Shown here one piece after another: positions 7,783 to 15,091 of a stretch of DNA of 40,687 bases. The position numbers and the translations under genes were made by a program. Source of the stretch: Clostridia bacterium (lineage in GTDB: Bacteria; Bacillota; Clostridia; Peptostreptococcales; Anaerovoracaceae); contig JAKSSG010000011.1 in NCBI GenBank assembly GCA_024403185.1, positions 1 to 40,687 on the forward strand, read 5' to 3'. How positions within the stretch are numbered: the stretch's first letter is position 1; each line of letters starts with the position of its first letter. The notes under the pieces are model-generated. The model made no database searches and had not been told where the DNA came from. It saw only the letters and a list, made by a program, of their open reading frames with translations.

Positions 7783-8346
7783 TTATTTCTTGTACAGCTC
7801 TGCATTCACCTTGATTTCAGCCATTGTGAAAATAGGTGGATACTTTACTGCTGATGGTGCACTTGCTGCTGCCGGAGCTGCCGGAGCTTCGATTGCTGCT
7901 GGAGCATCGATAGCTTCAACCATTGCATCTCTCTTGGCCTGGAGAATTCCAAGACCTGTTACAACAGCGTCTATGATAGCTTCCGGTCTTGCTGCACAAC
8001 CAGGAACATATGCGTCAACAGGAATAACCTGATCAACGCCGCCCAGTACGTTATAGCAATCCTTGAAGATACCGCCGGAACATGCACAGATACCTATTGC
8101 TACTACAACCTTAGGTTCAGGCATCTGTTCATAGATCTGCTTTACTACGTCTTTGTTCTGTTCATTTACAGTACCGGTTACCAGGAACACGTCTGCGTGC
8201 TTCGGGTTACCACAGTTAATAATTCCGAATCTTTCTACGTCATACATAGGCATGAGGCAAGCCAGAACTTCGATATCACAACCGTTACAGCTTGATCCAT
8301 CATAATGTACAACCCAAGGAGATTTTGTTACATATGCTTTTGACAT
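7783..8346 (-). CDS. echC: Ech hydrogenase small subunit EchC (NuoB-like) with Ala/Pro-rich tail
   Basis: The small subunit holds the proximal [4Fe-4S] cluster. Candidate ligands are SSCNGCD (Cys20, Cys23), the Cys87/Cys89 region (GICACSGG) and Cys117 (VPGCAARPE). It is single-cluster like NuoB. The catalytic core ends near residue 140. A ~40-residue tail follows, with an Ala/Pro-rich stretch (APAAIEAPAAPAAASAPSA) ending in a conserved-looking short motif (KYPPIFTMAEIKVNAELYKK); I do not know this tail from ordinary EchC/NuoB. The ATG after GGAGGTGAATAGA was chosen over an in-frame GTG inside that ribosome binding site. Confidence 0.92.
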   Translation of the reverse strand: MSKAYVTKSPWVVHYDGSSCNGCDIEVLACLMPMYDVERFGIINCGNPKHADVFLVTGTVNEQNKDVVKQIYEQMPEPKVVVAIGICACSGGIFKDCYNVLGGVDQVIPVDAYVPGCAARPEAIIDAVVTGLGILQAKRDAMVEAIDAPAAIEAPAAPAAASAPSAVKYPPIFTMAEIKVNAELYKK

Positions 8347-8359
8347 TCTATTCACCTCC

Positions 8360-9232
8360 CTAATTCATGAAACATAACTGCAGTACAAACAGGTTTACAA
8401 CGCCCAGTACGATAGCAATGATCCAAGCTGACTTGAATGCGAACTGCCACTTCATTCTTGCGAAGCAGTTGTCGATGAATACTTCGAAGAAGTAAGTCAG
8501 AATTGCTACTACGATTCCGATAATCCATCCGTAAGCTGTTCCGTTTGCGAAGAACAGGAATACGAATCCGAGAAGGAATACGTTTTCATACCAGTGAGAT
8601 ATCTCAACCCATCCCATTGTTCTGCCAACGAATTCGGTTGTCATACCTCTAACCAGCTCCTGATGTGCGTGGTGTGACATTGAAAGGTCGAACGGTGACT
8701 TTCTGAACTTGAGTGTCAGAATGAATACCCAGCCAACGAACAGTCCGATCATTGGAAGGAACGGCATTGCGTTTCCTGCCATAATGTCGCTAACCTTGAA
8801 GCTGCCTGTAAACATGTAGAATCCAATAACTGTAAGAAGAACCATTGGTTCATATGCCATCATTGACAGCAGTTCTCTTTCTGCACCTTCTTCAGCGTAA
8901 GGTGAATTTGATGAGTATGCTGCAATGATCAGGAATGCTGCACCAATCGTCAGAGTGAATATTACGAGCAGAAGGTCTCCACCCATGAAGAATATAACAC
9001 CTGAAGCGATGATGAATACTACGAATAAAATTACGTAGAAATCCTGGAATCTTGTCGGCGCCATATTTTCCTTCTGGAAAAGCTTACCAACATCGTAGAA
9101 AGGCTGCAGTACCGGAGGACCTACTCTTCTCTGCATCTTTGCAGCAAGCTTTCTTTCAAAACCTGCGAGGAGTCCACCAACGAATGGAGCCAGTACGAGG
9201 AAGGCGATTACTGATATTATTGCTTTAATCAT
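8360..9232 (-). CDS. echB: Ech hydrogenase membrane subunit EchB (NuoH-like)
   Basis: A 290-residue integral membrane protein with about eight helices that links the soluble arm to the ion pump. The NuoH signature is present: AAKMQRRVGPPVLQPFYDVGK, then AEEGAERELLSMMAYEPM with the functionally important acidic residues, and SMSHHAHQELVRGMTTEF. Its ATG overlaps the echA stop (TAATG), indicating translational coupling. Confidence 0.95.
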   Translation of the reverse strand: MIKAIISVIAFLVLAPFVGGLLAGFERKLAAKMQRRVGPPVLQPFYDVGKLFQKENMAPTRFQDFYVILFVVFIIASGVIFFMGGDLLLVIFTLTIGAAFLIIAAYSSNSPYAEEGAERELLSMMAYEPMVLLTVIGFYMFTGSFKVSDIMAGNAMPFLPMIGLFVGWVFILTLKFRKSPFDLSMSHHAHQELVRGMTTEFVGRTMGWVEISHWYENVFLLGFVFLFFANGTAYGWIIGIVVAILTYFFEVFIDNCFARMKWQFAFKSAWIIAIVLGVVNLFVLQLCFMN

Positions 9233-11166
9233 TACATTGCACCTCCCATCCAGAATACTAATGTGGCAATGCCATATGCGATACCGTATACGAGCATTAC
9301 TACGCAGAGAACGTCACCAATGACATTCATCTTCTTCTCACCAAAGTACTTTTCCATGTGCCAGTTTCTGAGTGAGAATGATACTTCCTGCTGCATTGAG
9401 CCGTAGTAAGTCCTGTTGTCACCAGTATTAACACCGGCAAGGTAGATTGGAACCTGTGGCTTTCTGGACTTTCCGAATGAGAACAGAGCCAGAAGCACGA
9501 TTACAGCTACCATGATTACCATGATGAGCATGTTGCCTGATGCCATGATTCCGCCGCCAAGTCCGCCGAATGTTACTTCGAGGTATGGAACCAGCATGTA
9601 AGTTGACATCAGAGGGAAGATCAGACATACAAGAACTACCAGTACAACCAGAGTGATGTGTACGAATGTTTCTGTCTTGTGTACGCCTGTTTCTATGCTT
9701 TCTTCTCCCTGCACGCATGCAGTGAGTTTACCCATCCACTTGAGCCAGTAGAATGCTGTTACAGCACTACCGAAGCAGATGCATCCTACTAACAGGATGT
9801 TTCCTGAATCAACAAAGGATACCATGCATGCCCACTTTGAAATCAGCATTCCGAATGGAGCCAGGAACATGCCTGCGATACCGATAATCATGCACATTGC
9901 AAGTCTCGGCATTCTGTTGAACAGACCGTCCATGTCTTCAATCATTCTTGAACCGATGTGGTGCTCTGCAGTACCTACGCAGAGGAACAGTAATGACTTT
10001 GTGATTGCGTGGAATATGATGAGCATGATTCCTGCCCATACAGCACCGGCTGTACCAACGCCGCCGCAGGCTACAATCAGACCCAGGTTGGCAATTGTTG
10101 AGTATGCCAGAACTCTCTTGGCATTAACCTGTGAAATTGCTGCACAGGATGCGAACAGGAATGTGATGCCGCCTACCATCATTGTCATGAGTCCGGCGAA
10201 GTTCCCCATACCGAGAACCGGAGCCAGCTTGATAATCATGAATACGCCAGCCTTAACCATTGTTGATGAGTGGAGTAATGCTGATGTAGGTGTAGGTGCA
10301 ACCATTGCTCCGAGCAGCCAGCTGTTGAACGGCATCTGTGCTGCCTTTGTAATACCTGCGAATGCGAAGAACGCTGCAGGAATAGCAATGAGGTCTCCGT
10401 ATACACTGCCGATGAGGAGCATTGTGCTCATCTCAACTGTATTGCATACGCAACCCAGAATTACGATACCAACTGCAAATCCGAGACCACCGAGCAGGTT
10501 CATGATCAGTGCTCTGAATGCGTTGTTTGTAGCTTCTTCGGTCTTTGTGTAACCGATGAGCCAGAATGATGACAGGCTGGTGATTTCCCAGAAGAAGTAC
10601 ATCCAGATCATGTTGTTGGATGTTACCAGACCTACCATTGCTCCCAAGAACAGGAACATAACGAAGAAGAACCAAGGCCTTCTGTCCTTATTGCCCTTTT
10701 CATCTTCATGGTGCTGGAAGTCTTTCATGTAACCCAGTGCATAAACTGCAATCAGGGTTCCGATGATGCCTATAATCAGAATCATGATGATTGAAAGTCT
10801 GTCAACGTACATGTTGCTCTCGACTTCAATGCCATGTCCCTTAGTAAGTTCAAACCACATTACCAGCGGGGTCTGAATGATTGCAAACAGTGCTGCCAGC
10901 CATTTCTTGTGCTTACATGCAGTGATGATAATATAGATGCATAAGCCTGCTTCTATAACCATCATGACGTAGTTCACAGCTTCACCGTCGAAGGAGAAGT
11001 ATTCTCCGCCACCGGCAGCGTACTTGATAGCAACGACAATCGACATGATTGCAATAATTGCAGCAGCGCCGATTACTATGACGTCTCTACCCTTGTCTGC
11101 TTTCACTACTAAAAGAATAAAGGCAATTATCATCGGGAAAAAGATTAGAAAAAGTATTGTGCCCAT
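9232..11166 (-). CDS. echA: Ech hydrogenase antiporter-like subunit EchA (NuoL/MrpA-like)
   Basis: The ion-pumping membrane subunit, 644 residues with roughly 14-16 helices, related to Mrp antiporters. WMYFFWEITSLSSFWLIG carries the conserved membrane Glu, and ALLHSSTMVKAGVFMI the conserved Lys of the proton path; TRYM-like FAGITKAAQMPFNSWLLGAM also matches the family. It is the first gene of the echABCDEF operon, so transcription starts upstream of it. AGGAGG precedes the ATG. Together with EchB it would couple ferredoxin-driven H2 formation to ion export. Confidence 0.95.
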   Translation of the reverse strand: MGTILFLIFFPMIIAFILLVVKADKGRDVIVIGAAAIIAIMSIVVAIKYAAGGGEYFSFDGEAVNYVMMVIEAGLCIYIIITACKHKKWLAALFAIIQTPLVMWFELTKGHGIEVESNMYVDRLSIIMILIIGIIGTLIAVYALGYMKDFQHHEDEKGNKDRRPWFFFVMFLFLGAMVGLVTSNNMIWMYFFWEITSLSSFWLIGYTKTEEATNNAFRALIMNLLGGLGFAVGIVILGCVCNTVEMSTMLLIGSVYGDLIAIPAAFFAFAGITKAAQMPFNSWLLGAMVAPTPTSALLHSSTMVKAGVFMIIKLAPVLGMGNFAGLMTMMVGGITFLFASCAAISQVNAKRVLAYSTIANLGLIVACGGVGTAGAVWAGIMLIIFHAITKSLLFLCVGTAEHHIGSRMIEDMDGLFNRMPRLAMCMIIGIAGMFLAPFGMLISKWACMVSFVDSGNILLVGCICFGSAVTAFYWLKWMGKLTACVQGEESIETGVHKTETFVHITLVVLVVLVCLIFPLMSTYMLVPYLEVTFGGLGGGIMASGNMLIMVIMVAVIVLLALFSFGKSRKPQVPIYLAGVNTGDNRTYYGSMQQEVSFSLRNWHMEKYFGEKKMNVIGDVLCVVMLVYGIAYGIATLVFWMGGAM

Positions 11167-11222
11167 TTAATCCTCCTAATAATAAAATGTAACTTATTCT
11201 TTGAAAAATAACTTTTCAAATC

Positions 11223-11252
11223 ATTATACATACTATGGCAGGTAAGAATCAA
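11223..11252 (-). promoter_or_regulatory. Promoter of the ech operon
   Basis: On the minus strand TTGATT (11247-11252), 18 bp and TATAAT (11223-11228) lie ~57 bp before echA. A second TATAAT at 11269-11274 lacks a good -35 box. Confidence 0.65.
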
Positions 11253-11315
11253 GTTCGAAAGAAAATACATTATACAAGATGTGTCTATTCCGCAAGATAG
11301 TTAGCAAACAAATAT

Positions 11316-11353
11316 CCAAAAAAGGAAAAGACTGTCGCATTGCTGCGACAGTC
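11316..11353 (-). terminator. Terminator after the signal peptidase gene
   Basis: GACTGTCGCA (11330-11339) pairs perfectly with TGCGACAGTC (11344-11353) around a 4-nt loop. On the minus strand it is followed by TTTTCCTTTTTT. It closes the single-gene lepB unit 30 bp after its stop and insulates the ech promoter. Confidence 0.88.
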
Positions 11354-11383
11354 AGAATTGTCTGTCTTTTTGACCCTTCAGGA

Positions 11384-11947
11384 CTATTTTTCCCCCATCA
11401 TGGAAATCTCCTTCAGCGGCCATATTCTCATGATGATTTTGGCTCTTATCTTACGCATGTCAACGGTTCCAAGCTCCGGATTTCTGCTGTCATACTTCTC
11501 GAATTTCCTTGAGGAGCGGTTGTCACTCATGATGAACACCTGGTTGTCCTTTAGCTTCTTTTCCTTGAATTTGCCCGTGGCACCGGAAATGTCATTTCTG
11601 GTCACATATTCCTTGCCGTTTACCAGCAGCTTGCCGCCCGTTACCTCAACAGTATCTCCCGGAACAGCCACGACTCTGGCGATAATGTTATCCTCGGCAC
11701 CTGCCTCAAGACTTATTTCCTTATCCAGAATCACCAGGGTATCCTTTTCCGGCGTTGTTCTCTTGGCCGAATAGTGTACAAACTTGTATCCCAGAACGAC
11801 CTGTCCGTCTCTGATAGTCGGATCCATGCTGTTGCCGTTCTGAATTTCAGGGGCAATCAGAAGCACGAATATAATGGCCAGTATAATGGCCAGTCTGTAT
11901 GGTCTGCCTTTGATCTTCGATTGTTCACCGGGTGTTAAAAACTGCAT
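11384..11947 (-). CDS. lepB: Type I signal peptidase (S26) lacking the usual catalytic lysine
   Basis: Membrane-bound leader peptidase expected to cut Sec signal peptides outside the cytoplasmic membrane. One N-terminal helix (residues 16-34) is followed by box B NGNSMDPTI with the nucleophile Ser40, and by box E SDNRSSRKF...YDSR (142-155). In box D the usual K-R-V-x-x-x-P-G-D reads IIARVVAVPGD: the general-base lysine is Ala90 (codon GCC). Length 187 is normal. Either the base comes from elsewhere or the protein is inactive or specialised. It is a monocistronic unit with its own promoter and terminator. Confidence 0.85.
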   Translation of the reverse strand: MQFLTPGEQSKIKGRPYRLAIILAIIFVLLIAPEIQNGNSMDPTIRDGQVVLGYKFVHYSAKRTTPEKDTLVILDKEISLEAGAEDNIIARVVAVPGDTVEVTGGKLLVNGKEYVTRNDISGATGKFKEKKLKDNQVFIMSDNRSSRKFEKYDSRNPELGTVDMRKIRAKIIMRIWPLKEISMMGEK

Positions 11948-11989
11948 TCTCTATCCTCTCAAGTCTGCTTTTGCATTAGTCTGCGATTG

Positions 11990-12019
11990 ATTATACAATA
12001 AACGATCCCTATCTCGCAA
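11990..12019 (-). promoter_or_regulatory. Promoter of the signal peptidase gene
   Basis: On the minus strand TTGCGA (12014-12019), 18 bp and TATAAT (11990-11995) lie 42 bp before the lepB start. Confidence 0.65.
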
Positions 12020-12038
12020 GTATGATGCGCTTCATCCA

Positions 12039-12114
12039 AATACACGGCTTTTTTGCCCATGGCTTGCTGCTGTCGGACCTTTCAGCCACTGCGTGGGCAA
12101 AAAAAACGTGTATT
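12039..12114. repeat. Long imperfect palindrome between divergent genes
   Basis: AATACACG-GC-TTTTTTGCCCA (12039-12059) is mirrored by TGGGCAAAAAA-AA-CGTGTATT (12094-12114): 19 paired positions with one 2x2 mismatch. A second short pair TGGCT/AGCCA follows inside the loop. It lies between the divergent lepB and ureohydrolase promoters, so neither gene's 3' end can use it as a terminator. It could be a cruciform, an operator or a small mobile palindrome; no second copy was noticed in the window. Confidence 0.8.
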
Positions 12115-12122
12115 ACATCTTA

Positions 12123-12152
12123 TTGACTGCCACGGCCGGTAGTCTGTACAAT
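12123..12152 (+). promoter_or_regulatory. Promoter of the ureohydrolase gene
   Basis: TTGACT (12123-12128), 18 bp, TACAAT (12147-12152) lies 20 bp before the start codon; the leader would be very short. AGGAGG is between them and the ATG. Confidence 0.7.
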
Positions 12153-12172
12153 AAGCTCAGGAGGAACTGATT

Positions 12173-13057
12173 ATGAACAAATGGTTAGATGCAAATGCAG
12201 CCTCGCCTGAAGAGGCAAAAGTATCAGTGCTGGGCGTGCCTTTCGACGGCGGCACAACCCAGGAGGCAGGTGCTGCAGAAGCGCCTGCAAAGCTTCGCGA
12301 ATTCGGAGAGGTATACATGCCATGCTCCACCGATGATTTCCATCTGCTCGAGGACCAGCCCCTTGTCTACGATTTCGGCGACGTGGACATGAGCGGCACC
12401 TGGGAGGAAAGCTTCGCAAGAGTTGAGGAGGAAGCGCTGAAAGTCATGGGCTACGGGAACTTCAACCTGTTTCTCGGCGGAGATCACTCCGTGACCATTC
12501 CGCTTCACAAGGCTTATGCAAAGGCAGAAAAAGGCAAAAAAATCGGCATCATTCACTTCGATGCTCATCCGGATCTGTGCGACTGCTACGACGGCAATAT
12601 CTGGTCACATGCAAATACAGAAAAGCGGGCAATCGATGACATCGTAAATCCTGAGGACCTGCTCTTCCTGGGAATCAGAGCTGCTGAACCGGAAGAGGTC
12701 GCCCTCATGAAGAAATACCCGGACATGACCGTGATTACCGGCATGGATGTCTTTGATCTGGGATATGAAAAGTGCTGTGAAATCATGGAACACAAATTTG
12801 CAGGCTACGATTCAATATACTTCACTCTTGATATTGACGTGCTTGATCCGGGCTTCGCGCCGGGAACGGGAACTCCCTGCAGCGGCGGCATCACCCCCAG
12901 AGAACTGATAAAGATGGTCCGCTTCATTCTCAACAAGCTGCCTGTGAGAAACATGGACATAGTGGAAGTCGCCCCTCCTCTTGATGTAAACGACATCACC
13001 AGCTGGGCGGCAATGAGAGTAATTGAGGAGGTCTTCTCAATCGTGGACCGAAAGTAA
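12173..13057 (+). CDS. Agmatinase/arginase-family ureohydrolase
   Basis: Ureohydrolases split a guanidino compound (agmatine, arginine, guanidinobutyrate or formiminoglutamate) to urea or formamide and an amine with two Mn ions. All metal ligands are visible: GGDHS (His105), HFDAHPD (Asp130, His132, Asp134) and TLDIDVLDPGFAPGTGTP (Asp220, Asp222). The substrate loop reads WSHANTEKRA instead of the SHGTPF-like loop of many agmatinases, so the substrate is open. Length 294 is normal. It runs convergent to an APC permease that resembles polyamine transporters, which favours agmatine. A shared terminator follows. Confidence 0.88.
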   Translation: MNKWLDANAASPEEAKVSVLGVPFDGGTTQEAGAAEAPAKLREFGEVYMPCSTDDFHLLEDQPLVYDFGDVDMSGTWEESFARVEEEALKVMGYGNFNLFLGGDHSVTIPLHKAYAKAEKGKKIGIIHFDAHPDLCDCYDGNIWSHANTEKRAIDDIVNPEDLLFLGIRAAEPEEVALMKKYPDMTVITGMDVFDLGYEKCCEIMEHKFAGYDSIYFTLDIDVLDPGFAPGTGTPCSGGITPRELIKMVRFILNKLPVRNMDIVEVAPPLDVNDITSWAAMRVIEEVFSIVDRK

Positions 13058-13066
13058 AATGCATAA

Positions 13067-13096
13067 AAAAGACCGAAGCATTCGCTTCGGTCTTTT
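13067..13096. terminator. Bidirectional terminator between ureohydrolase and permease
   Basis: AAAAGACCGAAGC / GCTTCGGTCTTTT pair perfectly over 13 bp around a 4-nt ATTC loop, with A and T runs on either side. It serves both convergent genes. Confidence 0.92.
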
Positions 13097-13121
13097 ATTT
13101 TTCTGCTTTCGCTTATATGGC

Positions 13122-14933
13122 TTAATAGTCAACCTTTGCTGTAGGTGCGCCTTCAGCTTCCAGCTTGGCCTGCAGTGCTCTTGCTTCCTCCAGTTCCTTA
13201 TTGAACTTGTCGGTAATGTACTGCTGTGATGCCTTAAATGATGCCTTGCATTCTGCTGGTGATGGTTCTACCTTCTTTGAAATCAGATAGAATACGATGC
13301 ATGCTACAGCACACAGAATCGTTACACCCCAGAGTACTCCGGTAATCATTCCAAGGATTGTACTAACATCCCATGCCTCAAGGATTCCGTCAAAGTAGTC
13401 TCCTGATTCCCAGGCATCATCAGTTCCCCATCCTTCATACCAAGGTTCGAAGATGAGAGCAACAATGTTCATTACTGTTACAACCAGCATGAGGAATGCG
13501 ATTCTTCTTGTGTCGCCGATTGCCAGCTTTGTCTTAGGATTCATTGGGAATGCTTCAGGGTTCTTTGCTGAGAGGCCGCCGTACATTCTTCTCCAGATGA
13601 TGTACATGAGAGGACCTGTCAGCAGACCAACCATACCGAATGTATAGTAGTCTGAACCGTTTACAAAGAATGCGAAGATTGCGATGCAGCTAGGAACGAT
13701 GCAAAGCAGCTTCAGGAAGCCCATTCCTCCAGGAATTCTCCAGAGGTAATCTTCCTTAGGAATTCTGTGTCTGAGCAGTACGCATGAAATGTAAACCATT
13801 ACGTATGATGACAGCAGAAGCGCAACGTCCAGTACGATGATGAATCCGAATGGGAACATACAGAAGATCAGGTTGAAGATACCAACCGATAATACTGATA
13901 CATACGGAACACCACGTGAACTTGTCTTAACCATTACCTTGGCGGTAAGGTTGTCATCAGCCAGTGCGAAGAATCCTCTGGACCCTGACGTAATGTATGT
14001 GTTATAGATAGAACACTGTGCCAGAATCGCAACTATTACAAATACAAGTCCCCATGCAGGGCCGAAGAAGTGAGCAGGTACATCTGCGTATCCTACACAA
14101 TCGCCTTCTGTTCCCCAGTTGTCCCACTGTCCCAGTGAACCGAGACCTGCAACTGTAGGAAGAATGTATGTTGCCATGATAATAGGAATTGTAACGAGTG
14201 TTCCCTTAGGAATAACCTGAGGGTTTGCAACTTCGCCTGCAAGAGTTGACATGGATTCATATCCTGAATACATCCACATGCCTACTGAGAGACCTCCTGC
14301 AATGTAGAAGAACCAGTCTTCCAAACCTTCTGCAGGTTCAGGTGTGATTCTGAATGAAATAGTTGATGCCGTCTCTGCATCTCCACCCCAGTTGATGAAA
14401 CCGCAGACTGCAACGAATGCAAATGCTGCCATAACCAGAAGTGAAAGGATGGTACTTACGGAACCTACTTCCTTGACACCACGAATGTTGATGATTGTGA
14501 AGATTGCAATCATTGCAAACTTCAGAGCGAATTCACCGCCAAGACCCATGTCCCATACAGTAGCTGCATAGCCACCTGCCAGGATAACATATGAAGTGTT
14601 GTCGATGTAGATGGAGATTGTTCTCCACCAGCCTGCCTGGAATCCCCAGAATTCTCCCAGAGCTTCCTGTACCCACTTGTAGTAGCCGCCTTCCTGAGGT
14701 CTTACAGAACCGAGTTCTGATGCAACCATTCCGAAAGGAAGTCCCCATACGAACGGGAGTACGCACAGCATGATGATTGTAAGTCCAGGACCGGACTCAG
14801 GAATCATTTCTTCGATTCCGTAGCAACCTGCTGCAACCAGGCAGAAAATCATGAATACAACTGTTGAAACCTTAATGTTCGCTTTCGCGAGCTGAGGCTG
14901 TTCAGCTGTAGCAACTGCTTGCTGCTGACTCAT
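13122..14933 (-). CDS. APC-superfamily permease, polyamine-transporter-like
   Basis: A 603-residue transporter with about 12-14 membrane helices in the amino acid-polyamine-organocation fold. The N-terminal half carries MIFCLVAAGCYGIEEM, RPQEGGYYKWVQEALGEFWG and the FQAGWW...ID block; from memory this FWGFQxGW pattern is close to the eukaryotic-type polyamine:H+ symporters, and YSGYESMSTLAGEVANP is the helix 6 region. The C-terminal ~50 residues are cytosolic and charged, ending KLEAEGAPTAKVDY. GGAGGAG precedes the ATG. The substrate is inferred only; a general amino acid is equally possible. Confidence 0.85.
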   Translation of the reverse strand: MSQQQAVATAEQPQLAKANIKVSTVVFMIFCLVAAGCYGIEEMIPESGPGLTIIMLCVLPFVWGLPFGMVASELGSVRPQEGGYYKWVQEALGEFWGFQAGWWRTISIYIDNTSYVILAGGYAATVWDMGLGGEFALKFAMIAIFTIINIRGVKEVGSVSTILSLLVMAAFAFVAVCGFINWGGDAETASTISFRITPEPAEGLEDWFFYIAGGLSVGMWMYSGYESMSTLAGEVANPQVIPKGTLVTIPIIMATYILPTVAGLGSLGQWDNWGTEGDCVGYADVPAHFFGPAWGLVFVIVAILAQCSIYNTYITSGSRGFFALADDNLTAKVMVKTSSRGVPYVSVLSVGIFNLIFCMFPFGFIIVLDVALLLSSYVMVYISCVLLRHRIPKEDYLWRIPGGMGFLKLLCIVPSCIAIFAFFVNGSDYYTFGMVGLLTGPLMYIIWRRMYGGLSAKNPEAFPMNPKTKLAIGDTRRIAFLMLVVTVMNIVALIFEPWYEGWGTDDAWESGDYFDGILEAWDVSTILGMITGVLWGVTILCAVACIVFYLISKKVEPSPAECKASFKASQQYITDKFNKELEEARALQAKLEAEGAPTAKVDY

Positions 14934-14979
14934 AATATTCTCCTCCTAAATAATTGATAGTTATATAATTACATCACAT

Positions 14980-15007
14980 ATTATATCATCAAAAAAGTGC
15001 AGTGCAA
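14980..15007 (-). promoter_or_regulatory. Promoter of the polyamine-like permease
   Basis: On the minus strand TTGCAC (15002-15007), 16 bp and TATAAT (14980-14985) lie 47 bp before the start codon and just after the upstream permease terminator. Confidence 0.6.
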
Positions 15008-15033
15008 TACTAATACATTTATTAGACAAATAA

Positions 15034-15064
15034 AAAAAGAGAACAGCAAAACTGTTCTCTTTTT
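15034..15064 (-). terminator. Terminator after the second permease
   Basis: AAAAAGAGAACAG / CTGTTCTCTTTTT pair over 13 bp around a 5-nt loop, with a T run on the minus strand. It ends the upstream permease unit and separates the two permeases into independent transcripts. Confidence 0.9.
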
Positions 15065-15091
15065 GATATCAAGTTTGTTATCGGTCAAGAA

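Noticed and set aside
9779..10552. 257-codon plus-strand open frame inside echA
   Set aside because: It lies wholly within a well-supported membrane subunit gene on the other strand and has no family features.
12039..12114. Terminator reading of the palindrome
   Set aside because: It lies upstream of both flanking genes, which diverge; no transcript end is expected there.
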